NCBI GenBank assembly: GCA_963703385.1
Contig: OY969816.1
Location: 2,356,001 to 2,420,000, forward strand
Length of the DNA stretch: 64,000 nucleotides
Reading direction: 5' to 3'
Source of the DNA: Rhodoblastus sp963703385
Lineage (GTDB): Bacteria; Pseudomonadota; Alphaproteobacteria; Rhizobiales; Beijerinckiaceae
Part shown: one piece after another, positions 1 through 9,057 of the stretch
How positions within the stretch are numbered: position 1 is the first letter of the stretch
Layout: the number at the start of each line of letters is the position of its first letter
The notes under the pieces: generated by a model
Told to the model about the DNA's origin: nothing
The model's input: the letters and a program-made list of their open reading frames with translations, nothing else
The model's database searches: none
Translations under genes and position numbers: made by a program

Positions 1-948
1 ACCCACCCGGTGCTGGAAGTGATGGTGCTGGACGATTGTTCGACCGACGATAGCCTCGAAGTCATCAAAACGATTGCGGCGGAAGCGCGCCGCGACATTG
101 ATCTCGTGGTCAACGAAACCAATAGCGGATCGGTATTCCGGCAATGGCTGCGCGGCGTCGAAAAGGCTCGCGGCGAATATGTCTGGATCGCCGAAGCCGA
201 CGATGTCGCCGACGAGCGCTTCCTCGAAGTGATGGCGAAGCGCATCGCGAGAGATGAAGCGAGCCTCGCCTTTTGCGATTCATGGCAAATCGCCTCCGAC
301 GGCGAGCAGCTGGGAAACAGTTATCGCTTCTACATGAACCAGATCGAACCTGCGGCGTTCGACGCTTCGTTCGCTTTGGCCGGCGGGGAGTTCATGCGCC
401 GGTTTCTCAGCGTGAAGAACATCATTCTGAACGTCAGCGGCGTCCTGTGGCGACGGGATGCGCTGCTGGCGGCGCTGGCCGCGGCGGGCGATCAACTCTT
501 CGTCAACAAAGTCGCCGGCGACTGGCGGCTCTATAGCGAGATTTGTGAGGCGGGCGGCAATGTCGCCTATGAAAGCCGCGCGCTCAACGGCCACCGGAGA
601 CATCAGACCAGCGTGACCCATGCGCTCGCCGCCCAGAACCATTATGCCGAGATCCTGGCCATGCAGGAGCTGATCGGATCGAGGGTGACCCTCTCCGATC
701 GATTGCTGCAAGCGCGCGCCACCCACCGCGCCGAGGCGCGCAAGGTTCTCGATCTCGAGACAGGGGTTGACGTCCAGCCAAATGCGCCGGCAACGCCGAA
801 AGCAAAGCTGAACGCGGCCGCCGCCGCACATCCCGGCGTAGCGTCCGACGGTTCGTCAATTCTTGGCCAGGCCGACGATTCCATTAATCCTGGTGAGGAT
901 CAGGAAACACCGATGGTTCCCCGCGGAATCCACCGCGCTCTAGGTTGA
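1..948 (+). CDS. GT2-family glycosyltransferase, 5' truncated by window edge
   Basis: The reading frame is open to base 1, so the start lies outside the window. The visible part begins inside a GT-A fold: VMVLDDCSTDDSLEVI is the usual nucleotide-sugar motif, and WIAEADD, about 60 residues in, is the DxD-type metal and donor-binding region. Such enzymes move a sugar from a nucleotide-sugar to a growing glycan in the cytoplasm. The last ~80 residues are Ala/Pro-rich and look non-catalytic. The neighbours are more glycosyltransferases and a polysaccharide deacetylase, which points to exopolysaccharide or O-antigen synthesis. The sugar specificity cannot be read from the sequence. Confidence 0.85.
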   Translation, partial: THPVLEVMVLDDCSTDDSLEVIKTIAAEARRDIDLVVNETNSGSVFRQWLRGVEKARGEYVWIAEADDVADERFLEVMAKRIARDEASLAFCDSWQIASDGEQLGNSYRFYMNQIEPAAFDASFALAGGEFMRRFLSVKNIILNVSGVLWRRDALLAALAAAGDQLFVNKVAGDWRLYSEICEAGGNVAYESRALNGHRRHQTSVTHALAAQNHYAEILAMQELIGSRVTLSDRLLQARATHRAEARKVLDLETGVDVQPNAPATPKAKLNAAAAAHPGVASDGSSILGQADDSINPGEDQETPMVPRGIHRALG

Positions 949-1190
949 CGCCCAAAGTGAACAATCATGTCATTTCTTACTGATCGTTCTGGACCTCCTG
1001 GCGTTCGACGAGTTGCGAGCTATCGCCCGGCGCAAGCCCGTCGTCGGGGCCTCCCGACGCCGGAGACCTTGATCAGCCAGGTCGCGCATTCGCGTTGAAG
1101 CCGATGCAATCGGTGTACAAATAGCTCCGCTCATCGGTACGATCGCCGAACCTGTTTGCAAGTCTGTTCAGAGATAGGAAGGAGGCGGAT

Positions 1191-1673
1191 GTGGCCGAAC
1201 CTGATGTTTATATGCCCGACTTCCAACGGATCCGGACATTGGCGGGATTGCCCGAGAATGCGCTGGACCAGGACAATGTGACCATCTCAACCAAACTGTT
1301 CAAATTCTTGCTGATGGCCCTGGTGCATGGCGTACGATTCGACGAAGCCGCCTATCGAGAAGCCCATGCCGACATTGCCGAAGCAGAGCAGAAGGGCGAC
1401 ATCGAGTCGCTGCATGAACATTATGTTGGCACGGGATGGTTCGAGGGCCGTTCGCCCGGCCAATATTGGATCGACGACAAGTGGTATCTGACCAATTATC
1501 GAGACCTGACCATCGCCTTGCGGCGTGGCTGGATCGAAGATTTGAAGAAGCACTTCAACGAGGTTGGCCGGGCCGAAGGACGGGCTGGGAGCGCCGAACA
1601 GGCCAAGTGGAAGTCCGCGTGGGACGATGCGCTTGGCGTTGACCCGACAGGCGGCCCTGCGAGTTCAGAGTGA
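1191..1673 (+). CDS. Small protein with two degenerate H-Y-x(3)-G-x-x-EGR modules
   Basis: A 160-residue soluble protein with a GTG start preceded by AGGAAGGAGG. It holds two related modules: HYVGTGWFEGRSPG at about residues 77-90, and HFNEVGRAEGRAG after WYLTNYRDLTIALRRG at about 120-133. Modules of this pattern (a WYL-x-x-YxDxxxAxxxG helix followed by an H-(Y/F)-x(3)-G-x-x-EGR turn) occur attached to alphaproteobacterial glycosyltransferases and methyltransferases; here they stand alone. No catalytic motif is visible. The location between two glycosyltransferases suggests a role in the polysaccharide machinery, which is inference. Confidence 0.65.
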   Translation: MAEPDVYMPDFQRIRTLAGLPENALDQDNVTISTKLFKFLLMALVHGVRFDEAAYREAHADIAEAEQKGDIESLHEHYVGTGWFEGRSPGQYWIDDKWYLTNYRDLTIALRRGWIEDLKKHFNEVGRAEGRAGSAEQAKWKSAWDDALGVDPTGGPASSE

Positions 1674-1892
1674 AAATCTCGCAGCCGCCATCCCGTCCTG
1701 CGTTAATTATATAATCTGCTCTTCGCTGAAACGGTTCTTCCGCATCTCCATCTCCTTGCGATGGAGTCTAGTTCAGAACGAAGGCGCTCCAAGGGGCAAA
1801 GTCAATTTGATTGTGGTCGCAAGCGAGTTCTCACGCGCTCGAACTGTTAAAGCGCCGCTCGCCATTGTCATTCGCCGTGGCTAGGGGTATCT

Positions 1893-2771
1893 GTGGCACA
1901 CTATGATCACGCGTCCAGTCGCAGCTATCTGGTCGCGGCGGACGTCTTTCCGAGCGGACAAGCGGAATTGAGACTCAGCAACACTTCGGGAGCGTTTGGC
2001 GCCCGGACCTGCGCCCCGGATGCATCTTCGGAGCTGGCAATCGGAAGGCGCCGATCCGAAGACGCCGTCACAGCGGTCGTAACGAGTTGCGGCCGGCACG
2101 ACCTGTTGCAACGTACGTTGGATAGCTTCTTTGCCCATAACAGTTTTGCAATCGACCAGACCATCATCGTCGAGGATGGTCCAGACGTCCCCGAACCGTT
2201 GCGCGAGCGCTATGTCGACAGACAGGTCCTCTGGCTGGCGACTGGCGAGCGCGGCGGGCAGATCGCCGCGATCGACCACGCTTATTCGCATGTAGCGACG
2301 CCGTACGTCTTTCACCTCGAGGATGATTGGGAATTCTACCGCTCGGGCTTTGTTGAGAAATCCATGGTCGTGCTGCGGAGCGATACGAAATGCTCCCAGG
2401 TGTGGCTGCGGGCGCTCAATAATATCCAACAGCACCCCGTCGAACCTCGCATTTTCCGGAGCGCTTGCGTGGAATGGCGACGCATCGCGCCGGAGCATAT
2501 CATTCAAGGCTACCGCTGGCACGGGTTCTCCTTCAATCCCGGGTTGAGGCGCATGTCGGATTATGTCGCGATTGGTCGTTACTCAAATCATGTCAGGTTT
2601 GACTTTCAGGTTCCCTGGCTGGCAGAAAATGTCATCGGCGAGCTTTATCGATCGCTGGGATTTCACGCGGCAATCCTTTGCGACGCGGAGGGAGCCGGTT
2701 ATGTCCGCCATACGGGATATGGCCGACGCGTCGCTCCGCCGCCGGCGGCCGCATCGGAGCCTCGACCATGA
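1893..2771 (+). CDS. GT2-like glycosyltransferase
   Basis: A 292-residue protein with a GTG start. After a ~55-residue leader comes a GT-A core: VTAVVTSCGRHDLLQRTLDS, then IIVEDGP, then FHLEDDWEF near residue 140, which is the DxD-type motif. The product should transfer a sugar in the cytoplasm during glycan assembly. The C-terminal end is low-complexity (PPPAAASEPRP). It overlaps the next gene by ATGA, so the two are translationally coupled with the deacetylase. The first ~50 residues are atypical and the true start could be further in. Confidence 0.75.
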   Translation: MAHYDHASSRSYLVAADVFPSGQAELRLSNTSGAFGARTCAPDASSELAIGRRRSEDAVTAVVTSCGRHDLLQRTLDSFFAHNSFAIDQTIIVEDGPDVPEPLRERYVDRQVLWLATGERGGQIAAIDHAYSHVATPYVFHLEDDWEFYRSGFVEKSMVVLRSDTKCSQVWLRALNNIQQHPVEPRIFRSACVEWRRIAPEHIIQGYRWHGFSFNPGLRRMSDYVAIGRYSNHVRFDFQVPWLAENVIGELYRSLGFHAAILCDAEGAGYVRHTGYGRRVAPPPAAASEPRP

Positions 2772-3442
2772 TCCTGATGTATCACAACATAGATGTCATC
2801 GCTGACAATATCTGGTGGGTTACGCCCGAAACCTTCCGGCGGCAATTGGCGGCGCTTCGCAAATTCGATTTCGTCTATCTCGACGAATACGTTCCGTCGG
2901 ATCCTAACCAGGTCGTGCTCACGATCGACGACGGGTACGAAAACGTCTATCACCATGGCTTCCCACTCCTGAAGCGCGAAGCCATACCATTCGAAGTGTT
3001 TGTGATTGGCGACGGCCTCGGTGGGTGGAACGATTTCGATGAAGGCCGGGAACGGCGGCACCGCCTGGCCTGCCCGGATCAACTGCTCGAAATGGCGGAA
3101 GGCGGGGCGCGAATCCAATGGCATAGCCGCACGCATCGCGACCTGCGCGAACTTTCCGACGAGGAGGTGGACATTGAACTGACCGTTCCACCAGAGCTGC
3201 GGACGCGCTTCGGCGAACCGCATTTCCGGTGGTTCGCCTATCCGTACGGAGCGTTCGATCAGCGCTCGCTGGCCGTGGCGCGACAGCGATTCTCCGGAGC
3301 GCTAGCGGCAGGCGCGGGTCATCCTCCCGAGGACAAATGGCGAATGAGCCGGGTTCGTGCGGATGAAGGCTTTCAGGGCTCCATGACCCGCCAAACGGGC
3401 CGCTCCGTTCCCCGGAACTCGTCGCTGCCTCATTCCCTCTGA
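2768..3442 (+). CDS. Polysaccharide deacetylase (CE4/NodB type)
   Basis: A 224-residue NodB-fold protein. MILMYHN is the usual N-terminal strand. LTIDDGYENV (Asp54-Asp55) is motif 1 and supplies the catalytic base and a metal ligand. HSRTH (His119 and His123) is motif 2 with the two metal-binding histidines. RWFAYPYGAFD is motif 3. It is expected to remove N- or O-acetyl groups from a sugar polymer or precursor. I chose the ATG at 2768, overlapping the previous stop (ATGA), because MILMYHN matches family N-termini; the longer upstream frame is junk. There is no signal peptide, so a cytoplasmic lipid-linked or nucleotide-sugar substrate is possible. Confidence 0.85.
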   Translation: MILMYHNIDVIADNIWWVTPETFRRQLAALRKFDFVYLDEYVPSDPNQVVLTIDDGYENVYHHGFPLLKREAIPFEVFVIGDGLGGWNDFDEGRERRHRLACPDQLLEMAEGGARIQWHSRTHRDLRELSDEEVDIELTVPPELRTRFGEPHFRWFAYPYGAFDQRSLAVARQRFSGALAAGAGHPPEDKWRMSRVRADEGFQGSMTRQTGRSVPRNSSLPHSL

Positions 3443-3456
3443 CGACGGACGCGGCG

Positions 3457-4332
3457 ATGAAATTATTCGTGACCATTTGCAAGGACGCTGGGCTGCTCGG
3501 ACATTTCCTGCGCCATTACACCGCCGCGGGAGTTGACGAGTTCTTCGTCGCCGTCGCGCCGGAGTTTGCGGCCGAGGTAGTGTCTTTTGCCGATCGCTAC
3601 AAGATAAGGGTGCGCGACCTGCCCGACGACGACCCCTTGCTTGGGGGCTCCGCGGCGGTGACCGACATGCGGCTGCTCTATCAGGGCAAAGGCGAATGGG
3701 TCGTTATCGTTGATCTGGACGAATTCGTCGAGTTTCAGGATGATTTCCAGGCGCTCATATCCCGGGCCGATAGTGCGGGCGCGAACGTTATTCGCGGCAT
3801 CATGCACGACCGCTTCAGCGCCGACGGTCGGCTTCGCGATTTTACGCCGGAATCCGATCTCGCCCAGGTCTATCCAATTAAGTCGCGGTTCGTCCGCGAT
3901 GTCATGGGCGGCTGCGACCACAAAGGTGTTCTTGTAAAAGGCCATATCAGGCCGGCGGCGATGTCTGGCCACCACCGGTTCGAGGACGAGATACTCTCCC
4001 CCGATCTTCTCGATATTTCGCATTACAAATGGTTCGCGGGTGCGGTCGATCGGTGCCGCGCCGTCTATCGGCTCGTGAGCGACGCCGGAATCCACTGGGC
4101 GCCCGAGTTCAAGCACGCTCTCGACCATTACGCCGCGCACGGCCGTTTCGCTTGGGAGGAGTTCGGGGGAAAGCCAGCCACCGAGTTCGTCATGGAGGCG
4201 CCTGTGCGATGCGTTGACTGCGGCGCCCCGATTTCGGAGGCCGAATTGCGGTATTCAGTTAATGAATTTGGACGGGCGCTCTGTCGGTTCGATCAGAAAA
4301 AAAGTCGAGCCATGGCTCAAGGAAGCGACTGA
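3457..4332 (+). CDS. Glycosyltransferase, GT2/GT92-like (Glyco_tranf_2_4 type)
   Basis: A 291-residue protein starting MKLFVTICKDAGLLGHFLRHY, the typical opening of the Glyco_tranf_2_4/DUF23 group, in which the early part handles position along the acceptor chain. VVIVDLDEFVEF at about residues 86-97 is the metal-binding DxD. The C-terminus carries CVDCG and a further Cys ~26 residues later, suggesting a small zinc knuckle. It lies 14 bp after the deacetylase, so it is probably in the same operon. It converges with the next gene. The acceptor is unknown. Confidence 0.75.
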   Translation: MKLFVTICKDAGLLGHFLRHYTAAGVDEFFVAVAPEFAAEVVSFADRYKIRVRDLPDDDPLLGGSAAVTDMRLLYQGKGEWVVIVDLDEFVEFQDDFQALISRADSAGANVIRGIMHDRFSADGRLRDFTPESDLAQVYPIKSRFVRDVMGGCDHKGVLVKGHIRPAAMSGHHRFEDEILSPDLLDISHYKWFAGAVDRCRAVYRLVSDAGIHWAPEFKHALDHYAAHGRFAWEEFGGKPATEFVMEAPVRCVDCGAPISEAELRYSVNEFGRALCRFDQKKSRAMAQGSD

Positions 4333-4412
4333 CGGTTCACGCAGCCCCGCGCCAGCATGGGCGCCGCGGCAATTGCGCGTTGCATGGATCGACGAAGCGA
4401 ACCATGCTCTTG

Positions 4413-5321
4413 CTAACGTCGCGCGAAATTGGACGCCCCTGCTGCGAGAACCTCCGCGACGCTCCGCACATAACCGTCCCGATGCAACGCATCGAGATAT
4501 TCGATGCTGAAGACGCTCCTTTCAAATTCCCGGTCCACTTCGCCCTTGTCCGCCAAATGGACCCACCGCTTCCAGTGCCAGGCTTTCGAAGGTTCTTGCG
4601 CGCTGGCGAATTCACGAACCTCGTCGGGCCCAAGGCATTCGCGGATGTTTTGAATCTTCCTTTCAAAGCGCGCCTTGCTGGATAGCGGCACATGAGCAAT
4701 GACGAGCGAATCCGCAACGGCTCGCTGGCAGTCCTTCCCCTCAGGGGGAATCATGTCATGCAACCCATCCGTCCAGAGCCCAAAACATTCCCGCCGCGCG
4801 ACGACCTTGGGCATGGGAACGGCGCGGATCCATGGCGTTTCGGCGTTTTGCTTCAAGTGCTGAAAGATGTCCGGAAAGGATTGAACGATCAGCTGCGCTT
4901 CCGCATATCGATCGGGAACAAGTCGCTCGGGCAACATCGGACCCGTGAGGGAAAGGGGAACATTGAACCGCGGGACAATGAGAATATCCTGGGGGATCTG
5001 CGCGAGGTCGCTCTTCAGCGACCCTGACTTCGGCAATAAAAACTCGTCGGCGTCGATAAAGAGAAACCAGTCCGCATCGATGCGTTCAAGCGCCTGCTTG
5101 TTCTTTCGATTCCATGTGGAGTCGTCAAGGACTTCCTCGTCCGATACTTTGACAATCTGGAACGTATCCGACGCGTATCGATCCAGAATCTCCGCCGTGC
5201 CATCGGTTGAATCTACGTCGCACGCCACCAAGTGATCGACACCGATAGCGCGCAAATGGGCTATCGTCCGCTCGACCAGTTCGCATTCGTCCTTCACGCC
5301 AATGAGCGCAGCTATCTTCAA
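4413..5321 (-). CDS. Glycosyltransferase, Glyco_tranf_2_4 type
   Basis: Encodes a GT-A protein of about 302 residues: KIAALIGVKDECELVERTI, then ACDVDSTDGTAEIL, then WFLFIDADEFLLP (the DxD). It resembles the convergent neighbour at 3457-4332 in family, not in close sequence. I place the start at the second TTG of a TTG-TTG pair at 5321, because GAGGAGGAG ends a few bases upstream and family members begin at this LLKIAALIG point. An ATG 24 bp further upstream (5345) is the alternative and would add eight residues that merely encode the Shine-Dalgarno region. Confidence 0.75.
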   Translation of the reverse strand: MKIAALIGVKDECELVERTIAHLRAIGVDHLVACDVDSTDGTAEILDRYASDTFQIVKVSDEEVLDDSTWNRKNKQALERIDADWFLFIDADEFLLPKSGSLKSDLAQIPQDILIVPRFNVPLSLTGPMLPERLVPDRYAEAQLIVQSFPDIFQHLKQNAETPWIRAVPMPKVVARRECFGLWTDGLHDMIPPEGKDCQRAVADSLVIAHVPLSSKARFERKIQNIRECLGPDEVREFASAQEPSKAWHWKRWVHLADKGEVDREFERSVFSIEYLDALHRDGYVRSVAEVLAAGASNFARR

Positions 5322-5541
5322 CAACTCCTCCTCAATCTGCAGCATCGCCTTCGGTTAATGGGCCGACCGAGGGGATCGCGGCCGAAGAATATATCGATGC
5401 TTTCCCGCGGATTTCCGAACTGAGAGCAACGGAGCCCGGAAGACGCCCGCTCAGCGCGCTTCATGAACGATTGTCGCGGTTCGCGGGCCAAAACATAGCG
5501 GTTTCGCCACCATCAGTTCTGACTTCCAATTCCGTCGTGTG

Positions 5542-6219
5542 TCACCAACGTTGTGGCGCCTTGCCCGGACGCGGTAAAGGCTGTTTATGCACCAGAGTGG
5601 AAACCTCCCACAGGCCATAGTCCAACTTGAACGTGACGTGTCTGCTCAGATCGCGCTTGCAGAAGGCCATAATGTCGTCCAGCGGCCAGTGGAAAAGATC
5701 ATCCCGTTCCCAATCGACGTGCTTAGACATGGAATTGAAGGCGATCCCAAGCGATACGGATGGCCAAACCGCGCGGAGCGTGCTTTGGGCCAGATTTACC
5801 GTCTCGTCGTAAGTATTGCCGTGCTTGACCGTGAATATGCCGCAGGCGATGCAGTAGTCAAAGGCGTCGTCGGCAAAGGGCTCGTCGCGGACATCACGCA
5901 TTTCGAACCTTCGGCCCGGCCAACGCTTCCGCACAATTTCAACGATCGGCTGAACCAGATCGACGCCCGTATAATCCACCGACCCGAGAAGCCCATTTTC
6001 GGCGAGCCAATTAAGAAGCAAACCCAAGCCGCAGCCCAGGTCAAGCAGCTTGAGTGGTCGCGTCTCCGAGTAGGCGTTAAAATCGATCGCCGAGAGCAAG
6101 GCTCCATATCGAGTTGCAAGATCCCGAGCATTCGGCCAATTCAGCACGTCAAAATCGTTATTCGGGACAGAATTTGGGCGCGGAAAGAAAGCCGGCAAAT
6201 TCTGGACGTCTTTTCGCAT
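5542..6219 (-). CDS. Class I SAM-dependent methyltransferase
   Basis: A 225-residue Rossmann-fold methyltransferase. LKLLDLGCGLGLLLNWL is motif I, the SAM-binding glycine loop. YTGVDLVQPIVE gives the acidic residue that binds the ribose. AFDYCIACGIF is the motif IV region. The ATG at 6219 (MRKDVQN) is chosen over one 42 bp upstream because AAGAGGT sits 6-7 bases before it. The substrate is not identifiable; a sugar or sugar-lipid is reasonable given the glycosyltransferase neighbours, but this is inference. Confidence 0.8.
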   Translation of the reverse strand: MRKDVQNLPAFFPRPNSVPNNDFDVLNWPNARDLATRYGALLSAIDFNAYSETRPLKLLDLGCGLGLLLNWLAENGLLGSVDYTGVDLVQPIVEIVRKRWPGRRFEMRDVRDEPFADDAFDYCIACGIFTVKHGNTYDETVNLAQSTLRAVWPSVSLGIAFNSMSKHVDWERDDLFHWPLDDIMAFCKRDLSRHVTFKLDYGLWEVSTLVHKQPLPRPGKAPQRW

Positions 6220-6355
6220 GTCGCGACCTCTTGTCAAAAACGGTTGATCGCTATCCCGCACTTGGCTTTCCGCCCCAAGCAGTTTCCGACAGTGTCCCAG
6301 GCGTTTGTAGCTGAAGCCGGGCCCCCGAAATGAACGCCGGCCTGTGCCGGGTTCG

Positions 6356-6898
6356 TCAGATCGCTACACCGCGCACTCCGACGCTTGCATCGTCGCTCAA
6401 GCCGTCGATCGGTCCCCGCATCAAGTAACGGCGGCGCCGCGGCCCATTCCCGGGCGTCTTGGCGTAGGCATACGCCTTCGCGTTCGTTTCGTCACCATTT
6501 TCGAACGATAAATCGAGACTTTTGAACCCTTGCAGCGCGACGTATCGACCGAAAACCACTGGATTCGCCACAAAACGCTGGAACCGCGGGGCGCCGGCGT
6601 TCGCCTCCGCCTCCGCCGCGCCGTCCCTCCGGCGCTTGACGATGGGTTTGGCATAGACGGGCGGAATCCGGCGCGCCTCGTGTCCGAGGTCGTTGATCGC
6701 CCGGGCCCAATGATTGGCTCTGCCGCAGGCGTCCATGGGGACCAGAGAGCGCGACTGGTCGGCCAGTAATGTGAGCGCCTTCTCCCGCGGAAGCTTGTTC
6801 GGGGAAGCCACGCTGCCGTCGGCACGGCTGCCATGAAGTTGGAAAGTCCGCTTTGCAAGGTCGAGACGGATGATGTTACTCTGGTCCATTGATGCCAT
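6356..6898 (-). pseudogene. IS110-family transposase remnant
   Basis: The first ~110 codons match the N-terminal DEDD domain of IS110 transposases: RLDLAKRTFQLHG, PMDACGRANHWAR, GHEARRIPPVYAKPIVKRR. Key acidic residues are eroded: the usual GxDxAK is RLDLAK, MEACG is MDACG, and the D-A-A-D-A-E helix is degenerate. Homology stops after about residue 115 and the C-terminal Ser-containing domain is missing, so the element cannot be active. The following ~79 bp (6490-6568) belongs to a direct repeat that reappears after the radical-SAM gene. Confidence 0.7.
6490..6568. repeat. Direct repeat copy 1 (~79 bp)
   Basis: Starts CGTCACCATTTTCGAACGAT. Aligned by eye without gaps to 7765-7843, it shows about 11 mismatches. 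Together the two copies bracket the IS110 5' remnant and the A+T-rich radical-SAM gene. Confidence 0.8.
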
Positions 6899-7013
6899 CT
6901 CCGTTTGCGGAAGGCGCTAACATCGCCACCTTGGCGCATTTCGATGCGCTCGGGACAGTGACCCACGCCATCAACAAAGAGCGGGATGTCCCTATACGCG
7001 TGGGAAAACGCAT

Positions 7014-7790
7014 ATGAATTATAAAGTAATGCAGATAGAGGCATCTAATATTTGCTCTCTTTCATGTGAATACTGCCCTCACCCCTCTCAAACACGGCTA
7101 AAAGGCCGCATGTCCATGGAGACTTTTAAGAAAAGCATAGAATTAGTAATAAAATCAAATAATCCAACAATAAATGGCCGCAAATTCGTTCATTTAAATC
7201 ACTTTGGTGAGCCATTGCTTAATCCATTACTGCCAAGTTTCATACGCTATGCGTCAAGTCAAAACATCGAAGTAAGTTTTTCTACTAACGCCGTAGACGA
7301 TAGCCGGAGGCTGTTCTCCAGAGAGCTTTGGCGCGAGCTTTCAGACGCCGGCTTAAATGGGGTCATTATTTCGTGTCATGTAAAATCTGAATCTGCTATA
7401 AGAAGGCAAATTGAAGATATCGTAAATATTTATTACGTCTTCAAACCAACGCGCGATAACCTCCATAACTGGGCCGGTCAAGTTAACATCGATAAATTCA
7501 AGAAGGTCGTTCGGCGCATCCCAAGCCATCCTTGTGACTACGAAACGCACAACATGTTTGCGATAACATGGAACGGCAATATCGCATCTTGCTGCTACGA
7601 CATAGAAGGCAGCGTTCCGCTTACTGTCGACGATATATTAAAAAACGGCTTCTCTTTTCAGAAAATACCATTGTGTGAAGCGTGTGACCGCGGCCGTGGC
7701 GACATTGCCTTCCTAGAGGAAGATTGCAAACAGGTCGTTCGCGAAGGCGCCAGAAGGCAGGAAGCGTCACCATTTTCGAACGATAAATAA
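7014..7790 (+). CDS. Radical SAM protein with SPASM-like C-terminus, A+T-rich
   Basis: A 258-residue protein with the canonical CSLSCEYC (Cys14, Cys18, Cys21), which binds the SAM-cleaving [4Fe-4S] cluster. HFGEPLLN is the usual GE motif region. A cysteine-bearing tail (CCYDIEG, then CEACDRG) resembles a short SPASM/twitch auxiliary cluster domain. The substrate is unknown; such proteins in glycan loci modify sugars or peptides. The DNA is strikingly A+T-rich (TTATAAAGTAATG, ATTAGTAATAAAATC) against a GC-rich background, and the gene lies between repeat copies, so it was very probably acquired. The last ~10 residues run into repeat copy 2, so the native C-terminus may be altered. Confidence 0.85.
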   Translation: MNYKVMQIEASNICSLSCEYCPHPSQTRLKGRMSMETFKKSIELVIKSNNPTINGRKFVHLNHFGEPLLNPLLPSFIRYASSQNIEVSFSTNAVDDSRRLFSRELWRELSDAGLNGVIISCHVKSESAIRRQIEDIVNIYYVFKPTRDNLHNWAGQVNIDKFKKVVRRIPSHPCDYETHNMFAITWNGNIASCCYDIEGSVPLTVDDILKNGFSFQKIPLCEACDRGRGDIAFLEEDCKQVVREGARRQEASPFSNDK

Positions 7791-7843
7791 AGACCTTTGA
7801 ATGCTTGCAGCGCGAACTATCGACCGAATACCGCTCGATCCGC
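7765..7843. repeat. Direct repeat copy 2 (~79 bp)
   Basis: Second copy of the 6490-6568 sequence, same orientation, offset 1275 bp. It overlaps the last codons of the radical-SAM gene and ends in the leader of the GT61 gene. Confidence 0.8.
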
Positions 7844-7958
7844 TGCAGAAAAAGAAGGAGCCGGCGGGGCCCGCTGCTCGCCCGCGACGCTCGGGACTTG
7901 TTTTGGCGGTTTCTTTCTTGTTGATTGGGCTCCGATCCTGTCCAGCAATACGGCCGCA

Positions 7959-8999
7959 ATGCAAATCCAGTTCGATCAGCTCGCCTGCGCCTCCTTGTTC
8001 AGTCGACTTGGCGATGTCGAAAACGAATCGCGCCTGCTGGTTGCAGGCCGCGACGGCGGCCGAGACATCCGGCTCGTTGAAAGCAAGGATGTCGTCTTTC
8101 TGCCCAGCGTTCTGGAGACCGGTCAAAGCCTTTGCCTCATCGACGGCGTGCTCGTGCCCGAAGAGGCTTATCTGAATTGCTGGAACCTGGATTTTTTCAA
8201 GGCGCAATCACGCGCCCATCCGGAGTTCCAAAAAAAATATGCGGGATCGTTTGAAGTCGAATGCCACGGAGAGCCGGTTTGCATTCTCAGCAATCTTTTT
8301 TCGAAAAATTTTGGCCACTGGACGGAAGAGCTGCTCAAGGTAGCTGTTCTGGAGACCGCAAATATTCAATGCCGATACGTCATCGCCGACCTTCCCGATT
8401 TTGCGGCGAAATCCCTTGATTTCCTGGGCGTCACGCCGGATCGGATTCTTTCCGTTTCGAAGCCGACCCTCTTCTCGCGCGCGCTGTTCAGCACCGCCGT
8501 CAGCCAGGACAATATCGTTCAGTTTCCATCCGCACTGGAGATCTTGCGCGACCTCGTCGATCATCGACTCGGCGACAAGCGATCAGCCTACGGCGATCGA
8601 CTCTGGCTGGAGCGCAAATCCGCAATGCTCAATGGCGGCATCGTCCTGAACATGGAGCAGACGCGTGAACTTCTCGTCGCCAATGATTTCCGGTTCCTCG
8701 ATATGGCGGAGCTTTCGATCGCCGACCAATTCGCCGCCGTGCGTGGCGCGCGGGTGATCGCCGGCGCGCATGGAGCGCAATTTGCGCACTGTCAGTTCCT
8801 GCCAAGGAAGTCGACCGTGATCGAATGCTTTTCGCCGGTTCACGTCAATCCCAGTGTTCTCGAATATTGTCGCGTTCTCGGCCATCGCTACTATCAGATC
8901 GTCTCGCGCGCCCATCTCATCGCTCCCTATGAACACGGTCGTGATTGCGAAGTGGACTGCGAACACCTGTCCCTTGTGCTGAGCTATCTGAGCGACTGA
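7959..8999 (+). CDS. GT61/DUF563-family glycosyltransferase
   Basis: A 346-residue protein with the DUF563 signature in order: LSNLFSKNFGHWTEELLK (residues ~110-127), DRLWLERKSAMLNGG (RxxxRxxxN-like), and GARVIAGAHGAQFAHCQFL (the GAHGA nucleotide-sugar site). These enzymes add pentoses or other sugars to surface glycans. I chose ATG 7959 (MQIQFDQLAC); the open frame extends upstream to 7797, but that part translates the 79-bp repeat and low-complexity sequence. No clear Shine-Dalgarno precedes 7959, so the start is uncertain. Downstream is WbqC, commonly found in the same kind of locus. Confidence 0.8.
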   Translation: MQIQFDQLACASLFSRLGDVENESRLLVAGRDGGRDIRLVESKDVVFLPSVLETGQSLCLIDGVLVPEEAYLNCWNLDFFKAQSRAHPEFQKKYAGSFEVECHGEPVCILSNLFSKNFGHWTEELLKVAVLETANIQCRYVIADLPDFAAKSLDFLGVTPDRILSVSKPTLFSRALFSTAVSQDNIVQFPSALEILRDLVDHRLGDKRSAYGDRLWLERKSAMLNGGIVLNMEQTRELLVANDFRFLDMAELSIADQFAAVRGARVIAGAHGAQFAHCQFLPRKSTVIECFSPVHVNPSVLEYCRVLGHRYYQIVSRAHLIAPYEHGRDCEVDCEHLSLVLSYLSD

Positions 9000-9057
9000 T
9001 CATGGCCTTGGATGAAAATCTTTCGAAGGGCGGGACGCGGCCTTGGGGGCCGAGACC

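Noticed and set aside
970..1161. 63-codon minus-strand frame upstream of the GTG-started small gene
   Set aside because: Arg/Ser-rich composition, no ribosome site and no recognisable family.
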